From contig NZ_CP021108.1 in the NCBI RefSeq assembly GCF_002119685.1, forward strand, positions 4,712,001-4,776,000: DNA of 64,000 nt, given 5' to 3'. The notes beneath the pieces are model-generated. The model was given only the letters and a program-made list of their open reading frames with translations, was not told where the DNA came from and made no database searches. Numbering within the stretch: the first letter of the stretch is position 1; each line of letters opens with the position of its first letter. Positions 49,665-58,886 of the stretch are shown here, piece after piece. The stretch comes from Bordetella genomosp. 8. Its GTDB lineage: Bacteria; Pseudomonadota; Gammaproteobacteria; Burkholderiales; Burkholderiaceae_B. The position numbers and the translations under genes are program-made.

Positions 49665-49937
49665 ATCGCGCCGGCGATCCATCCGTCTAGCGGCAATCCG
49701 CCCGCGTTAAATCCTTCTTTACCGCCCCTCTTTACTGACCCCTGTTTCCGCGCCCGCGCGCTCCCGCACCCATGCGGTAGCCGCGCGTACGCCAGCACGC
49801 TCATTGATGCGTGACACGCAATGGTCATCCGGATATTTGCGCTTTACGGCACCGCCGCATGCCCCGCATCATGCGCGGGCCGCTCGCGACGGCGGCACCG
49901 ACCGTATCCGGAAACGTCCCAAAGAGGAGACAGACAT

Positions 49938-50942
49938 ATGTTGCATACCGCCCTTTTCGGCGGCAGGCATGGCGCCCGCCTGCTCGTCCTGGCCGCCATC
50001 ATGTTCACGGCACTGGGCCTGCGCCCCGCGGCCGCCGAGGACTGGAATCCCACCCGCCCCATCCGCCTGCTGGTGCCCTACGGCCCCGGCGGCAGTTCCG
50101 ACGTCATCGCGCGCGCCGTGGCCATCGAAATGTCGCGCGACCTGGGCCAGCAGGTGGTCGTGGAAAACAAGGGCGGCGGCCAAGGCAGCATCGCCACGAT
50201 GGAAGCCGCGCGCGCCCGTCCCGACGGCTACACCCTGATCCTGGGCCACGTCGGTACGCTGGCGGTCAATCCGGCGATGATGCGCAACCTGCCCTATGAC
50301 CCGGTCAAGGATTTCTCGCCCATCATCCTGCTGGCCAAGCTGCCCATGGTCTTCGCCCTGAATGCTCGCGTGCCGGCCAACGACCTGCAATCCTTCGTGG
50401 CGCTGGCCAAGGCCAAGCCCGGCACGTTGAACTATGGCTCGGCCGGCAATGGCAGCGCGGGACACCTGGCCTTCGAGATGCTGAAGACCGCCACCGGCAT
50501 CGACGTCGTGCACGTTCCCTACAAGGGCACGGGCGCGCAATTGCAGGATCTGCTCGCCGGCAATATCGATGCGGCATCGGCGGGCCTGCCGGGCTTGCTG
50601 CCGCAGGCCCAGAGCGGTCGGGTCAAGCTGATCGCGGTGGGTTCGGCGCGCCGCCTGGATGCCATCCCGGACGTACCCACGGTCGCGGAATCGGGCTATC
50701 CCGGCTTCGAAAGCTCGCAATGGTTCGGCCTGCTGGCGCCCGCCGGCACGCCCGCGCCAGTCATCGCCCGGCTGAACAAGGCCGGCCACGCCGCGCTGGC
50801 GGCGGAGTCGGTGCGCCAACGGCTGGAGCAGGATTCCAGCGAAATCTCCGGCGCCGGTCCCGAGGCCTTCGCGGCATTCATCGTGTCGGAGGAAAAGCGC
50901 TGGGGCGAGGTCGTGCGCAAGGCGAACGTACACGCCGAATAA
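49938..50942 (+). CDS. Bug/TTT-family periplasmic substrate-binding protein
   Basis: This is a 334-residue Bug receptor with a signal peptide of about 33 residues ending at PAAAE. Motifs include IRLLVPYGPGGSSDVIARAV, VVENKGGGQGS, the central LNYGSAGNGSAGHLAFEML and the late VPTVAESGYPGFESSQWFG. GAGGAG lies about ten bases before the ATG. No catabolic partner gene is adjacent on its own strand; a convergent sodium:solute symporter gene follows after a degenerate 15-bp repeat array. It is probably a single-gene transcription unit. Confidence 0.93.
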   Translation: MLHTALFGGRHGARLLVLAAIMFTALGLRPAAAEDWNPTRPIRLLVPYGPGGSSDVIARAVAIEMSRDLGQQVVVENKGGGQGSIATMEAARARPDGYTLILGHVGTLAVNPAMMRNLPYDPVKDFSPIILLAKLPMVFALNARVPANDLQSFVALAKAKPGTLNYGSAGNGSAGHLAFEMLKTATGIDVVHVPYKGTGAQLQDLLAGNIDAASAGLPGLLPQAQSGRVKLIAVGSARRLDAIPDVPTVAESGYPGFESSQWFGLLAPAGTPAPVIARLNKAGHAALAAESVRQRLEQDSSEISGAGPEAFAAFIVSEEKRWGEVVRKANVHAE

Positions 50943-51001
50943 GGCGCGCACGGCGCCGCGCGGGCGGCGGCCGCCCGCAAGGAACGGTTCAGGCACCATC
51001 G

Positions 51002-51104
51002 GGCGCGGCCGGCACAGGCATGGCCGGCACAGGCGCGGCCGGCACAGGCACGGCCGCGCCCAGGCGAGGCCCGGCCCAGGCATGGCCAGCTCAGGCGCGG
51101 CCGA
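51002..51104. repeat. Degenerate 15-bp tandem repeat array
   Basis: About seven units of the type ggcgcggccggcaca / ggcatggccggcaca run from 51002 to 51104, with three nearly perfect units at 51002-51046 and more diverged ones after. The array fills the gap between the converging Bug-receptor and symporter genes and reaches into the last codons of the symporter. It is a minisatellite, not a CRISPR: units abut with no spacers. Confidence 0.85.
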
Positions 51105-53292
51105 CCTCCCGCGTCTCGCCGGGCGGCGCCCGGCGTGGATCGCGCACATAGTCCACCAGGGCCTCCGTGGCGGGATCCGGGCGCGGCGTCAACAGGGACA
51201 CCACGATGATCGCCAGGAACGCCGCGGGGGCACCGAAGATGCCGGCCGCCACGGGCTGTATGCCCCACCACAATTCGAGCGGCTGGGTCGGCGATATGCC
51301 GAACACCAGCTCGCGCAGCCACGGATGGCTGTGCGCCATGTAGCTGAAGGTCACCGCCAGCCCGACGGCCACGCCGGCCGTCGCCCCCCACTTGTTGGCC
51401 CGCTTCCAGAAAATGCCCATCACCAGCACGGGAAAAAAAGAGGACGCCGCCACCGAAAACGCCGCCGACACCATGATCAGGATGTCGGCCGGCCGCCTTG
51501 CCGCCACCCAGGCCGCGGCGAATGCCACCACCAGCAACAGGACCTTGGACACCATGACCCGGCGCGCCGCCGGCATGCGGGGCGAGACGACCCGGTAAAG
51601 CATGTCGTGCGACAGCGCATTGGACAGCGTCAGGAGCAGTCCGTCCGCTGTCGAGAGCGCCGCCGCCAGGCCGCCGGCCGCCACCAGCCCCGACACCACA
51701 TAGGGCAGGCCGCCGATCTCCGGCAAGGCCAGCACCACCACGTCCGCACCCATGTGTATTTCACCCAGCTGCACCACGCCGTCGCCGTTCACGTCCACCA
51801 CGCTCACCAGCGTGGGGCTGATGGCGCTCCATGCCGCCACCCAGTCCGGCAGCGCGCTGAACCGGGCGCCGACCAGGTGCGTGTAGATCACGTACTTCAC
51901 CAGGATGGCCAGCGCGGGCGCGAGCAGGTACAGCAGCAGGATGAACAGCAAGGTCCAGCAGACGGACCGGCGCGCGGCGCCGACGGATGGCGTGGTGTAG
52001 GAGCGCATCAGGATGTGCGGCAGCCCCGCGGTCCCCAGCATCAGGCATAGCGCAAGGGCGATGAAGTTGGCGCGCTGCGGCTCCCAGCCTGCTGGTGCGC
52101 CGTCATCCTGCGCCTGGCCGGCAGTCATGTCCTGGGCGGCGCCGGGGTTGGCCTCCCGGATCACCGGGTCGCGCCCGGCCCCCGCGCCGGTAGCGGCAGG
52201 GCCGCCGCCCTCGGGCGGATGAGACTGCGCTGCCGTCGGATAAGGCTGCGCCGAGGGCACCGGCGGTCGCGCCCGCGCACGGAACTCCTGCCGATCGCGA
52301 TACCAGCGCGTGCGGGCTTCTTCCACCGTGACCGGATACGCGTCCAGCTCGCGCTGCACCGAGCGTATTTCCAGCATCGGCGCGTCCGCCGCGTTCAGTT
52401 GCGCCAGGCGGTCGCGCAGGCGGGCTTTTTCGCTCACCCACGAACCCGGCAGGGTGCGCAGCAACTCATCCACCCGCTCCGCGCGGGCCTGCCACTCGCG
52501 GCGCACGGCGCGCTCGGCGTCGTCGTCCAGCAGCCGGCCTTCCTGTTGCACCACCTGTTCCAGCGCCACCCCTGCGGCCATGGGCGGCAGCGCCATGCCG
52601 GTGAACTTGATCGACAGCCACACGACCGGGATCACGTAGGCCATGATCAGGATGATGAACTGCCCGACCTGCGTCCACGTCACCGCGCGCATGCCGCCCA
52701 GGAAGGAACACACCAGCATGCCACCGAGTGCCAGGAAGATCCCCAGCTCGAACGAAATCCCCGTCATGCGCGTCGTGATGATGCCGACGCCATAGATCTG
52801 CGCGACCAGGTAGGTGAACGAGCACAGCACCGCGCAGGCCACGCCCACCAGGCGCGGCAGGTTGCCGCCATAGCGCGCGCCCATGAAATCCGGCAGGGTG
52901 TACTGGCCGAACTTGCGCAGATAGGGCGCAAGCAGCAGCGCGACCAGCACGTAGCCGCCGGTCCACCCCATCACATACGCCAGCCCCGCGTAGCCGCCGA
53001 CGTAGAGCGTGCCGGCAACGCCGATGAAGGACGCCACCGACATCCAGTCGGCGGCCGTGGCCATGCCGTTGTAGAAGGCCGGCACCCGGCGGCCCGCGAC
53101 GTAGTACTCGACGGGATCGGAGGTCCGGCAGACGATGCCGATGCCGGCGTACAGGCTGAACGTCACCAGCAGGAAGACATAGCCTATCCAGTTGCGCGGC
53201 ATGCCCAGGACTTCGAGCAGGCCCAGCACCAGGATGAGCAGCGCGAAGCCGGCGGCGTAGAGCACATAGACCCGCGCCGCGGTCTCAGTCAT
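51091..53292 (-). CDS. Sodium:solute symporter (SSS family, VC_2705-like large subunit)
   Basis: This is a 733-residue polytopic inner-membrane symporter that couples Na+ entry to uptake of a small organic solute, often a monocarboxylate such as acetate in this subgroup. Family motifs are visible: ADWMSVASFIGVAGTLYVGG (about residues 82-101), the SSS core GAVTWTQVGQFIILIMAYVI-like stretch, and the late NALSHDMLYRVVSPRMPAAR. A hydrophilic, Pro/Glu/Arg-rich insertion of about 160 residues sits between the helices in the middle of the protein (about 245-405), as in other members paired with DUF4212. It overlaps the DUF4212 gene by eight bases; an ATG at 53307 is an alternative start. Confidence 0.9.
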   Translation of the reverse strand: MTETAARVYVLYAAGFALLILVLGLLEVLGMPRNWIGYVFLLVTFSLYAGIGIVCRTSDPVEYYVAGRRVPAFYNGMATAADWMSVASFIGVAGTLYVGGYAGLAYVMGWTGGYVLVALLLAPYLRKFGQYTLPDFMGARYGGNLPRLVGVACAVLCSFTYLVAQIYGVGIITTRMTGISFELGIFLALGGMLVCSFLGGMRAVTWTQVGQFIILIMAYVIPVVWLSIKFTGMALPPMAAGVALEQVVQQEGRLLDDDAERAVRREWQARAERVDELLRTLPGSWVSEKARLRDRLAQLNAADAPMLEIRSVQRELDAYPVTVEEARTRWYRDRQEFRARARPPVPSAQPYPTAAQSHPPEGGGPAATGAGAGRDPVIREANPGAAQDMTAGQAQDDGAPAGWEPQRANFIALALCLMLGTAGLPHILMRSYTTPSVGAARRSVCWTLLFILLLYLLAPALAILVKYVIYTHLVGARFSALPDWVAAWSAISPTLVSVVDVNGDGVVQLGEIHMGADVVVLALPEIGGLPYVVSGLVAAGGLAAALSTADGLLLTLSNALSHDMLYRVVSPRMPAARRVMVSKVLLLVVAFAAAWVAARRPADILIMVSAAFSVAASSFFPVLVMGIFWKRANKWGATAGVAVGLAVTFSYMAHSHPWLRELVFGISPTQPLELWWGIQPVAAGIFGAPAAFLAIIVVSLLTPRPDPATEALVDYVRDPRRAPPGETREVGRA

Positions 53293-53569
53293 CCCCGTCC
53301 GCGCCATTCATGATCCGTGCATACGCGACGATGATGGCCAGGTAAGCCAGGGGCGCGCCAAAGGCGGCCATCCAGTAGGCGAAAGGCCAGCCGGCGACAG
53401 GGAAGAGCAGCGAGCGCGCGAACCAGGCGGGAACGACGGTCAAGCCGGCCCACAGCACCAGCAGCAGCGCGATGAGCCGGACGTTGCGCCCCCACAATGG
53501 GGCACGCGCCCGGGAGGCGAGCAGATCGTCGACGGATTCAGCGTTTTGCGGAGTCGGCGTATGCGCCAT
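53285..53569 (-). CDS. DUF4212 symporter small subunit
   Basis: This is a 94-residue membrane protein with two predicted helices and the family region MAHTPTPQNAESVDDLLASR followed by LIALLLVLWAGLTVVPAWFA. DUF4212 proteins are the small partners of VC_2705-type sodium:solute symporters, and this gene overlaps the start of one. The ATG at 53569 was chosen because the upstream in-frame residues are not family-like. Together the two genes form a two-component carboxylate symporter. Confidence 0.9.
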   Translation of the reverse strand: MAHTPTPQNAESVDDLLASRARAPLWGRNVRLIALLLVLWAGLTVVPAWFARSLLFPVAGWPFAYWMAAFGAPLAYLAIIVAYARIMNGADGDD

Positions 53570-53628
53570 GGCAGGGCCTACTGGAACGCCGGCCGCGCCT
53601 GGGGCGCAAAAACCGGACCCTGAATGCG

Positions 53629-53662
53629 ACAACGGCTGGCACTGCCTGGTGCCAGCCGTTGT
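53629..53662. other. Strong 14-bp hairpin upstream of DUF4212 and kdp
   Basis: Perfect 14-base arms acaacggctggcac/gtgccagccgttgt enclose a 6-base loop. On the plus strand a short T-rich stretch (ttttc) follows about ten bases later. It lies 60 bases upstream of the DUF4212 start on the minus strand and 330 bases upstream of the kdp genes. Its role is unclear. Confidence 0.6.
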
Positions 53663-53830
53663 GCGTTTGCTTTTCTAGGTACAGCTTCTTTTATGTACCG
53701 GTGCCGCCCGGTTTTGAGCCCTCAGAGGGGCTTTTGTCTCCTCACCTGCATGGAACGGAATTCTGCACCATCTCCGGGAATGAAACACTAGGGGTATGCC
53801 CTAGGACGGCGCATTTACCAGGGGAAGGTT

Positions 53831-53847
53831 CGCACCAACTTGGTGCG
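53831..53847. promoter_or_regulatory. Palindrome with 8-bp arms in the kdp leader
   Basis: The arms cgcaccaa and ttggtgcg flank a single C. The site lies about 147 bases upstream of the first kdp microprotein gene, in an AT-rich stretch, and is a candidate operator, for example for KdpE. Confidence 0.5.
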
Positions 53848-53993
53848 TTGACCGATTTTTATATTCCATTTACTCCCGGCCGATCAAGCTTTATCCCGTT
53901 TTTACGGCGGCCTCCCTAACCTGCCGGTGTCCGCTGGCCCCGCTCCGTCGCGTGTGCCCGCCCCGGGATCCGGGACCTTACCCAGGAGTAAAC

Positions 53994-54092
53994 ATGGACA
54001 CCATTTTCCTCGCCTCTTTCGTCGTGATGGCCGCGCTCACGCTGGCCCTGGTCGAGTTCTGCGACGCCCTGCAGAAGGGAGACCAATCATGA
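53994..54092 (+). CDS. 32-aa membrane microprotein at the head of the kdp operon
   Basis: This is a 32-residue protein beginning [20 protein letters not shown] with one predicted helix and a polar tail ending [15 protein letters not shown] seven bases before the ATG and an ATGA overlap with kdpF show that it is translated. Similar tiny proteins occur before kdpF in related bacteria, often mislabelled as transporter ATPases; they have no known function. A stabilising role for the KdpFABC complex is a guess from position. Confidence 0.75.
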   Translation: MDTIFLASFVVMAALTLALVEFCDALQKGDQS

Positions 54093-54178
54093 GCTGGCTG
54101 TACCTGATCAGCGGCGCCCTCGCCCTGTTCCTGTTCGTCTATCTGCTCATCGCCCTGTTCAAGCCGGAGAAATTCTGA
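54089..54178 (+). CDS. kdpF: KdpF, small subunit of the potassium-transporting ATPase
   Basis: KdpF is a single-span peptide that stabilises the KdpFABC potassium pump in the inner membrane. This 29-residue product ([20 protein letters not shown], ending FKPEKF) has the size, helix and C-terminal KPEKF that mark KdpF. GGGAG lies eight bases before its ATG, and its TGA overlaps the kdpA ATG by one base. Confidence 0.93.
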   Translation: MSWLYLISGALALFLFVYLLIALFKPEKF

Positions 54179-55974
54179 TGAACGCGCACTACCTGGGGCT
54201 GCTGGTCTTCTTCCTGGCGGTCCTTCTGCTGCTCGCCCCCTGGGTCGGGCGCTATATCCATGAAGTCATGGAAAACGGCCAGTCGCGCTGGTCGGCCTGG
54301 GGACGGCCGTTCGAGCGGCTGGTCTACAAGGCCGCCGGCGTGGATCCCACGGCCGAAATGGGATGGAAACGCTACGCCGTGGCCGTCCTCGTGTTCAGCA
54401 TCCTTGGCTTCGTGGCGTCCTACGCGATCCAGCGCGCGCAGGGGCTGTTGCCGCTGAACCCCGCCAACATGGGCGCGGTGTCGGCCGACTCTTCGCTCAA
54501 CACCGCCGTCAGCTTCGTCACCAACACGAACTGGCAAGGCTATGTCGGCGAAGGCACGATGAGCTACCTGACGCAGATGCTCGCGCTGACGGTGCAGAAC
54601 TTCCTGTCGGCCGCCACCGGCATCGCCGTGCTCCTGGCACTGATACGCGGCTTCGCGCGGCACAGCGCGCAGACCGTGGGCAATTTCTGGGTGGACACGG
54701 TCCGCTGCTGCCTGTACGTGCTGCTGCCGATGTCGCTGATCCTGGCCGTCGTGCTGGTCGGCCAGGGCGTGATCCAGACTTTCAGCCCCTACCAGGACGC
54801 GCATCTGCTGGAACCGGTCGCGTACTCCGCGGCCAAGATGGACGACCATGGCCAGCCGGTGCTGGACGCCAAGGGGCAGCCGGTCACGGAATCGCTGACC
54901 GCCACCACGCAGTCCATCGCGCTGGGGCCGGTGGCGTCGCAGGAAGCCATCAAGATGCTCGGCACCAACGGCGGCGGCTTCTTCAACGCGAACTCGGCGC
55001 ATCCCTACGAGAACCCCACGCCGCTGTCCAACTTCCTGCAGACACTGGCGATGCTGATGATTCCGGCGGCGCTCTGCTTTACCTTCGGCCGCATGGTGGG
55101 GGACCGACGCCAGGGCATCGCGGTGCTGGCCTCCATGGTAGTGCTGTTCGTCGCCTTCGCGCTGACCACCGGGTATTTCGAGTTCCAGGCCAATCCCATG
55201 CTGGCGCAGGCCGGCGTCGACAGCAGCACCACCGCGCTGTCGGCGGGCGGCAATATGGAAGGCAAGGAAGCGCGCTTCGGCATCGGGCCCACGGCCCTGT
55301 TCGCCACGGCGACCACCGCGGCCTCCTGCGGCGCGGTCGACGGCATGCATGACTCATTCACGCCCATGGGCGGCTTTTCGCCGATGCTGCTGATGCAGTT
55401 GAGCGAAGTGGTCTTCGGCGGCGTCGGTTCGGGCCTGTACAGCATGCTGGCCTTCGCCATCCTGGGCGTCTTCATCGCCGGGCTGATGATAGGCCGCACA
55501 CCGGAATACCTGGGCAAGAAGATCGAGGCCTACGAGATGAAGATGACGTCCATCGTCATCCTGGCCGCGCCCCTGCTGGTGCTGGTGGGTACCGCGCTGG
55601 CGGTATCGATGACGGCCGGCAAGGCCGGCGTGCTCAATCCCGGCACGCACGGCTATTCCGAAATCCTCTATGCGCTGACCTCGGCCGCGAACAACAACGG
55701 CAGCGCCTTCGCCGGGCTGTCGGCCAACACGCCTTACTACAACAGCCTGCTGGCCATCGCGATGTGGTTCGGCCGCTTCGCCGTGATCATTCCGATCCTG
55801 GCGATGGCCGGCTCGCTGGCGAAGAAGCACCGCGTTCCCGCCGGTCCGGGCACCATGCCCACCACCGGCGCCTTATTCGTGATCCTGCTTATCGGTTCCG
55901 TCCTGCTGGTCGGCGCGCTTACCTATGTCCCCGCGCTGGCCCTGGGCCCCGTGGCGGAACATCTGCAACCTTGA
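54178..55974 (+). CDS. kdpA: Potassium-transporting ATPase subunit A
   Basis: KdpA is the channel-like potassium-selective subunit of the KdpFABC pump. The 598-residue protein has about ten helices, the [20 protein letters not shown] segment near residue 262 and further Gly-rich loops ([20 protein letters not shown]) that belong to the four pore repeats with selectivity filter. It is slightly longer than the E. coli protein (557), with extra residues in periplasmic loops. It starts with a one-base overlap with kdpF, and kdpB follows 17 bases later. Confidence 0.97.
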   Translation: MNAHYLGLLVFFLAVLLLLAPWVGRYIHEVMENGQSRWSAWGRPFERLVYKAAGVDPTAEMGWKRYAVAVLVFSILGFVASYAIQRAQGLLPLNPANMGAVSADSSLNTAVSFVTNTNWQGYVGEGTMSYLTQMLALTVQNFLSAATGIAVLLALIRGFARHSAQTVGNFWVDTVRCCLYVLLPMSLILAVVLVGQGVIQTFSPYQDAHLLEPVAYSAAKMDDHGQPVLDAKGQPVTESLTATTQSIALGPVASQEAIKMLGTNGGGFFNANSAHPYENPTPLSNFLQTLAMLMIPAALCFTFGRMVGDRRQGIAVLASMVVLFVAFALTTGYFEFQANPMLAQAGVDSSTTALSAGGNMEGKEARFGIGPTALFATATTAASCGAVDGMHDSFTPMGGFSPMLLMQLSEVVFGGVGSGLYSMLAFAILGVFIAGLMIGRTPEYLGKKIEAYEMKMTSIVILAAPLLVLVGTALAVSMTAGKAGVLNPGTHGYSEILYALTSAANNNGSAFAGLSANTPYYNSLLAIAMWFGRFAVIIPILAMAGSLAKKHRVPAGPGTMPTTGALFVILLIGSVLLVGALTYVPALALGPVAEHLQP

Positions 55975-55991
55975 ACGGGCTGATACTCAAC

Positions 55992-58160
55992 ATGGCCAAG
56001 CAATCGAACAGCGACGCCTTGGCGGCCGTCGCTCCGCAACCCCTGCCGCAAGACGCGACGGGCTTGCCGCCGCCACGCAACTTCCAGTTCTTCTCGCGGG
56101 CGCTGATGGGGCCGGCCCTGGTCGACAGCCTGCGCAAGCTGGCGCCGTCGGCGCAGGTGAAGAACCCCGTGATGTTCGTCGTCTACGTGGGCAGCATCCT
56201 GACCACCTTCCTCTGGATCATGGCGCTGCGCGGCCAGGCCGAGGCCCCCGCCGGCTTCATCTTCGGCATCGCGGTATGGCTGTGGTTCACCGTACTGTTC
56301 GCCAATTTCGCCGAGGCGCTGGCCGAAGGTCGGGGCAAGCAGCAGGCCGCCGCGCTGCGCGGGCTGCGCACCACCGTCACCGCGCGCGTGCTGCGCGATT
56401 TCAAGGATGCCGATGTGGCGGGCGCGCATCCGGACGCCTATCGCGACCGTGGCGTGTCGCGCAATTCCGGCGACCTGCGCAAGGGCGACGTGGTGCTGGT
56501 CGAAGCCGGCGACATCATTCCCGGCGACGGCCTGATCATCGCCGGCGTGGCGTCGGTGGACGAAAGCGCCATTACCGGCGAATCGGCGCCGGTGATCCGC
56601 GAGTCGGGCGGCGACTTCTCGTCGGTGACCGGCGGCACGCGGGTGCTGTCGGACTGGCTGTTCGTGCGCATCGCCGCCAACCCCGGCGAAAGCTTCCTGG
56701 ATCGCATGATTTCCATGGTGGAAGGCGCCAAGCGGCAGAAGACGCCCAACGAACTGGCGCTGACGATCCTGCTGGTGGGGCTGACCGTCGTGTTCCTGCT
56801 GGTCACCGTCACCCTGCTGCCGTTCTCACTGTTCTCCGTCGAGGTCGCCAAGGTGGGCCAGGTGGTCACGGTCACCGCGCTCGTGGCCCTGCTGGTCTGC
56901 CTGATCCCGACCACCATCGGCGGGCTGCTATCGGCCATCGGCGTGGCCGGCATGAGCCGCATGATGCAGGCCAACGTGCTGGCGATGTCGGGCCGCGCGG
57001 TCGAAGCGGCCGGCGACGTCGACGTGCTGCTGCTGGACAAGACCGGCACCATCACCTTCGGCAACCGCCAGGCTTCGGCCCTGCTGCCCGCCCCCGGCGT
57101 CACCCCGCGCGAACTGGCGGAAGCCGCGCGGCTGGCCTCGCTGGCCGATGAAACGCCGGAAGGCCGCAGCATCGTGCTGCTGGCCGACAAGGCCCTGCAC
57201 GCGCCGGCCCGGCCCGCGGCCGACCTGGAGTTCGTGCCCTTCAGCGCGCATACCCGCATGAGCGGCGTCAACCAGGGCGCGCGCCAGGTGCGCAAGGGCG
57301 CCGTGGACGCCATCCGCCAGTGGCTGGCGGACCAGGGCGTCACCATGGATGCCGCCGTCACCCGCGCCGCCGACGACATCGCGCGCCGCGGCAGCACGCC
57401 GCTGGCGGTGGCCGACAGCGGCCGCGTCCTGGGCGTGGTGGAGCTGAAGGACATCGTCAAGCCCGCCATCAAGGAACGCTTCGCCGAGCTGCGCCGCATG
57501 GGCATCAAGACCGTCATGATCACGGGCGACAACAAGCTGACCGCCGCGTCGATCGCGGCGGAAGCCGGGGTCGACGACTATCTGGCGGAAGCCACGCCCG
57601 AGGCCAAGCTCAAGCTGATCCGCGCCTACCAGGGCGAAGGCCGGCTGGTGGCCATGACGGGCGACGGCACCAACGATGCGCCGGCGCTGGCGCAGGCCGA
57701 CGTCGCGGTGGCGATGAATTCCGGCACGCAGGCGGCCAAGGAAGCCGGCAACATGGTGGACCTGGATTCCAATCCCACCAAGCTGATCGAGATCGTCGAG
57801 ATCGGCAAGCAAATGCTGATGACGCGCGGCGCGCTGACCACCTTCAGCGTGGCCAATGACGTGGCCAAGTACTTCGCCATCATTCCGGCCGCCTTCGCCA
57901 CGGTCTATCCGCAGCTGGGCGTGCTGAACGTGATGCGCCTGACCACGCCGGCGTCCTCCATCCTGTCGGCCGTCATCTTCAACGCGCTGATCATCGTCGT
58001 GCTGATCCCGCTGGCGCTCAAGGGCGTCCGGTACCGTCCGCTGGGCGCTGGCGTGCTGTTGCGGCGGAACCTGATCATCTATGGCCTGGGCGGCCTGCTG
58101 GTGCCCTTCGTCGGCATCAAGCTCGTCGACATGGTACTGGCGGCGCTGGGCTGGGCCTGA
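55992..58160 (+). CDS. kdpB: Potassium-transporting ATPase subunit B (P-type ATPase)
   Basis: KdpB is the catalytic P-type ATPase that hydrolyses ATP to drive potassium uptake through KdpA. The 722-residue protein has the phosphorylation site D349 in [12 protein letters not shown], the TGES dephosphorylation motif in [20 protein letters not shown], whose serine is the site of inhibitory phosphorylation in E. coli KdpB, and the [20 protein letters not shown] hinge. A polar N-terminal extension of about 40 residues precedes the usual start. ATG at 55992 was chosen; a TTG overlapping the kdpA stop is also possible. Confidence 0.97.
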   Translation: MAKQSNSDALAAVAPQPLPQDATGLPPPRNFQFFSRALMGPALVDSLRKLAPSAQVKNPVMFVVYVGSILTTFLWIMALRGQAEAPAGFIFGIAVWLWFTVLFANFAEALAEGRGKQQAAALRGLRTTVTARVLRDFKDADVAGAHPDAYRDRGVSRNSGDLRKGDVVLVEAGDIIPGDGLIIAGVASVDESAITGESAPVIRESGGDFSSVTGGTRVLSDWLFVRIAANPGESFLDRMISMVEGAKRQKTPNELALTILLVGLTVVFLLVTVTLLPFSLFSVEVAKVGQVVTVTALVALLVCLIPTTIGGLLSAIGVAGMSRMMQANVLAMSGRAVEAAGDVDVLLLDKTGTITFGNRQASALLPAPGVTPRELAEAARLASLADETPEGRSIVLLADKALHAPARPAADLEFVPFSAHTRMSGVNQGARQVRKGAVDAIRQWLADQGVTMDAAVTRAADDIARRGSTPLAVADSGRVLGVVELKDIVKPAIKERFAELRRMGIKTVMITGDNKLTAASIAAEAGVDDYLAEATPEAKLKLIRAYQGEGRLVAMTGDGTNDAPALAQADVAVAMNSGTQAAKEAGNMVDLDSNPTKLIEIVEIGKQMLMTRGALTTFSVANDVAKYFAIIPAAFATVYPQLGVLNVMRLTTPASSILSAVIFNALIIVVLIPLALKGVRYRPLGAGVLLRRNLIIYGLGGLLVPFVGIKLVDMVLAALGWA

Positions 58161-58184
58161 GCCGCCGCAATCGAGGAAATCGTC

Positions 58185-58808
58185 ATGAACACTACGAATA
58201 TGCAAAAGCAAACGCCCACGCGGGCCGGCGCCGGCGTCCTGCGCCCCGCGCTGGTCGTCTTCGCCATCCTGACCGTCGTCACCGGCCTGGCCTACCCCTA
58301 CGCCACCACGGGAATTTCCCAGTTGGTGTTCCCCCACGAAGCCAACGGCTCGATGATCGAACGGAACGGCCAGGTGGTGGGGTCGACGCTGATCGGCCAG
58401 CAATTTTCCGCGCCCAAGTACTTCTGGGGCCGCCTGTCCGCCACCGCGCCCATGCCCTACAACGCGTCGGCGTCCGGCGGGTCCAACCTGGGGCCTCGCA
58501 ACCAGGCCCTGGCCGACGCCGCCAAGGCGCGCGTCGACGCCCTGCGGGCGGCCGATCCGGGCAATACCAAGCCTATCCCGGTGGATCTGGTAAGCGCCTC
58601 GGGCAGCGGCCTGGATCCGGACATCAGCGTGGCCGCGGCCGATTACCAGATCGAACGCGTGGCCAGGGCGCGCGACATGAGCACCCTGGAAGTGGCCAAG
58701 CGGGTCGAAGCGCATACCCGGCGGCCGTTCTTCGGATTGCTGGGCGAGCCGGTGGTCAATGTGCTGGCGTTGAACCTGGACCTGGACGGCATGAAGGCGA
58801 CGCGCTGA
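58185..58808 (+). CDS. kdpC: Potassium-transporting ATPase subunit C
   Basis: KdpC is the single-span periplasm-facing subunit that assembles the Kdp pump. The 207-residue product has one N-terminal helix ([20 protein letters not shown]) and the family segments [49 protein letters not shown] and the late [25 protein letters not shown] precedes the ATG. It lies 24 bases after kdpB. Confidence 0.97.
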   Translation: MNTTNMQKQTPTRAGAGVLRPALVVFAILTVVTGLAYPYATTGISQLVFPHEANGSMIERNGQVVGSTLIGQQFSAPKYFWGRLSATAPMPYNASASGGSNLGPRNQALADAAKARVDALRAADPGNTKPIPVDLVSASGSGLDPDISVAAADYQIERVARARDMSTLEVAKRVEAHTRRPFFGLLGEPVVNVLALNLDLDGMKATR

Positions 58809-58886
58809 TGCGACGGCGTATAGTGGCGCTGACCGATACGCTGACCATCAACAAGCGCCCCATTACGACCGAACGACGGCCGCACC

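Larger units (their letters stand above)
53570..53993. promoter_or_regulatory. Structured leader region in front of the kdp operon
   Basis: These 424 bases between the divergent DUF4212 and kdp genes contain no credible gene but several inverted repeats: a 14-bp hairpin at 53629-53662, a weak terminator-like hairpin followed by TTTT near 53717-53735, a 6-bp hairpin at 53788-53804 and an 8-bp dyad at 53831-53847. The DNA is AT-richer than the genes. KdpE binding sites and an RNA leader are both possible; I cannot assign the elements individually. Confidence 0.6.

Noticed and set aside
51002..51104. Possible CRISPR array
   Set aside because: Units are 15 bases and directly adjacent with no spacers, and no cas gene is present.
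49869..51149. A minus-strand frame with a pentapeptide-like Arg-Pro-Cys-Leu repeat
   Set aside because: The repeat is just the translation of the 15-bp minisatellite, and the rest is antisense to the Bug receptor gene.
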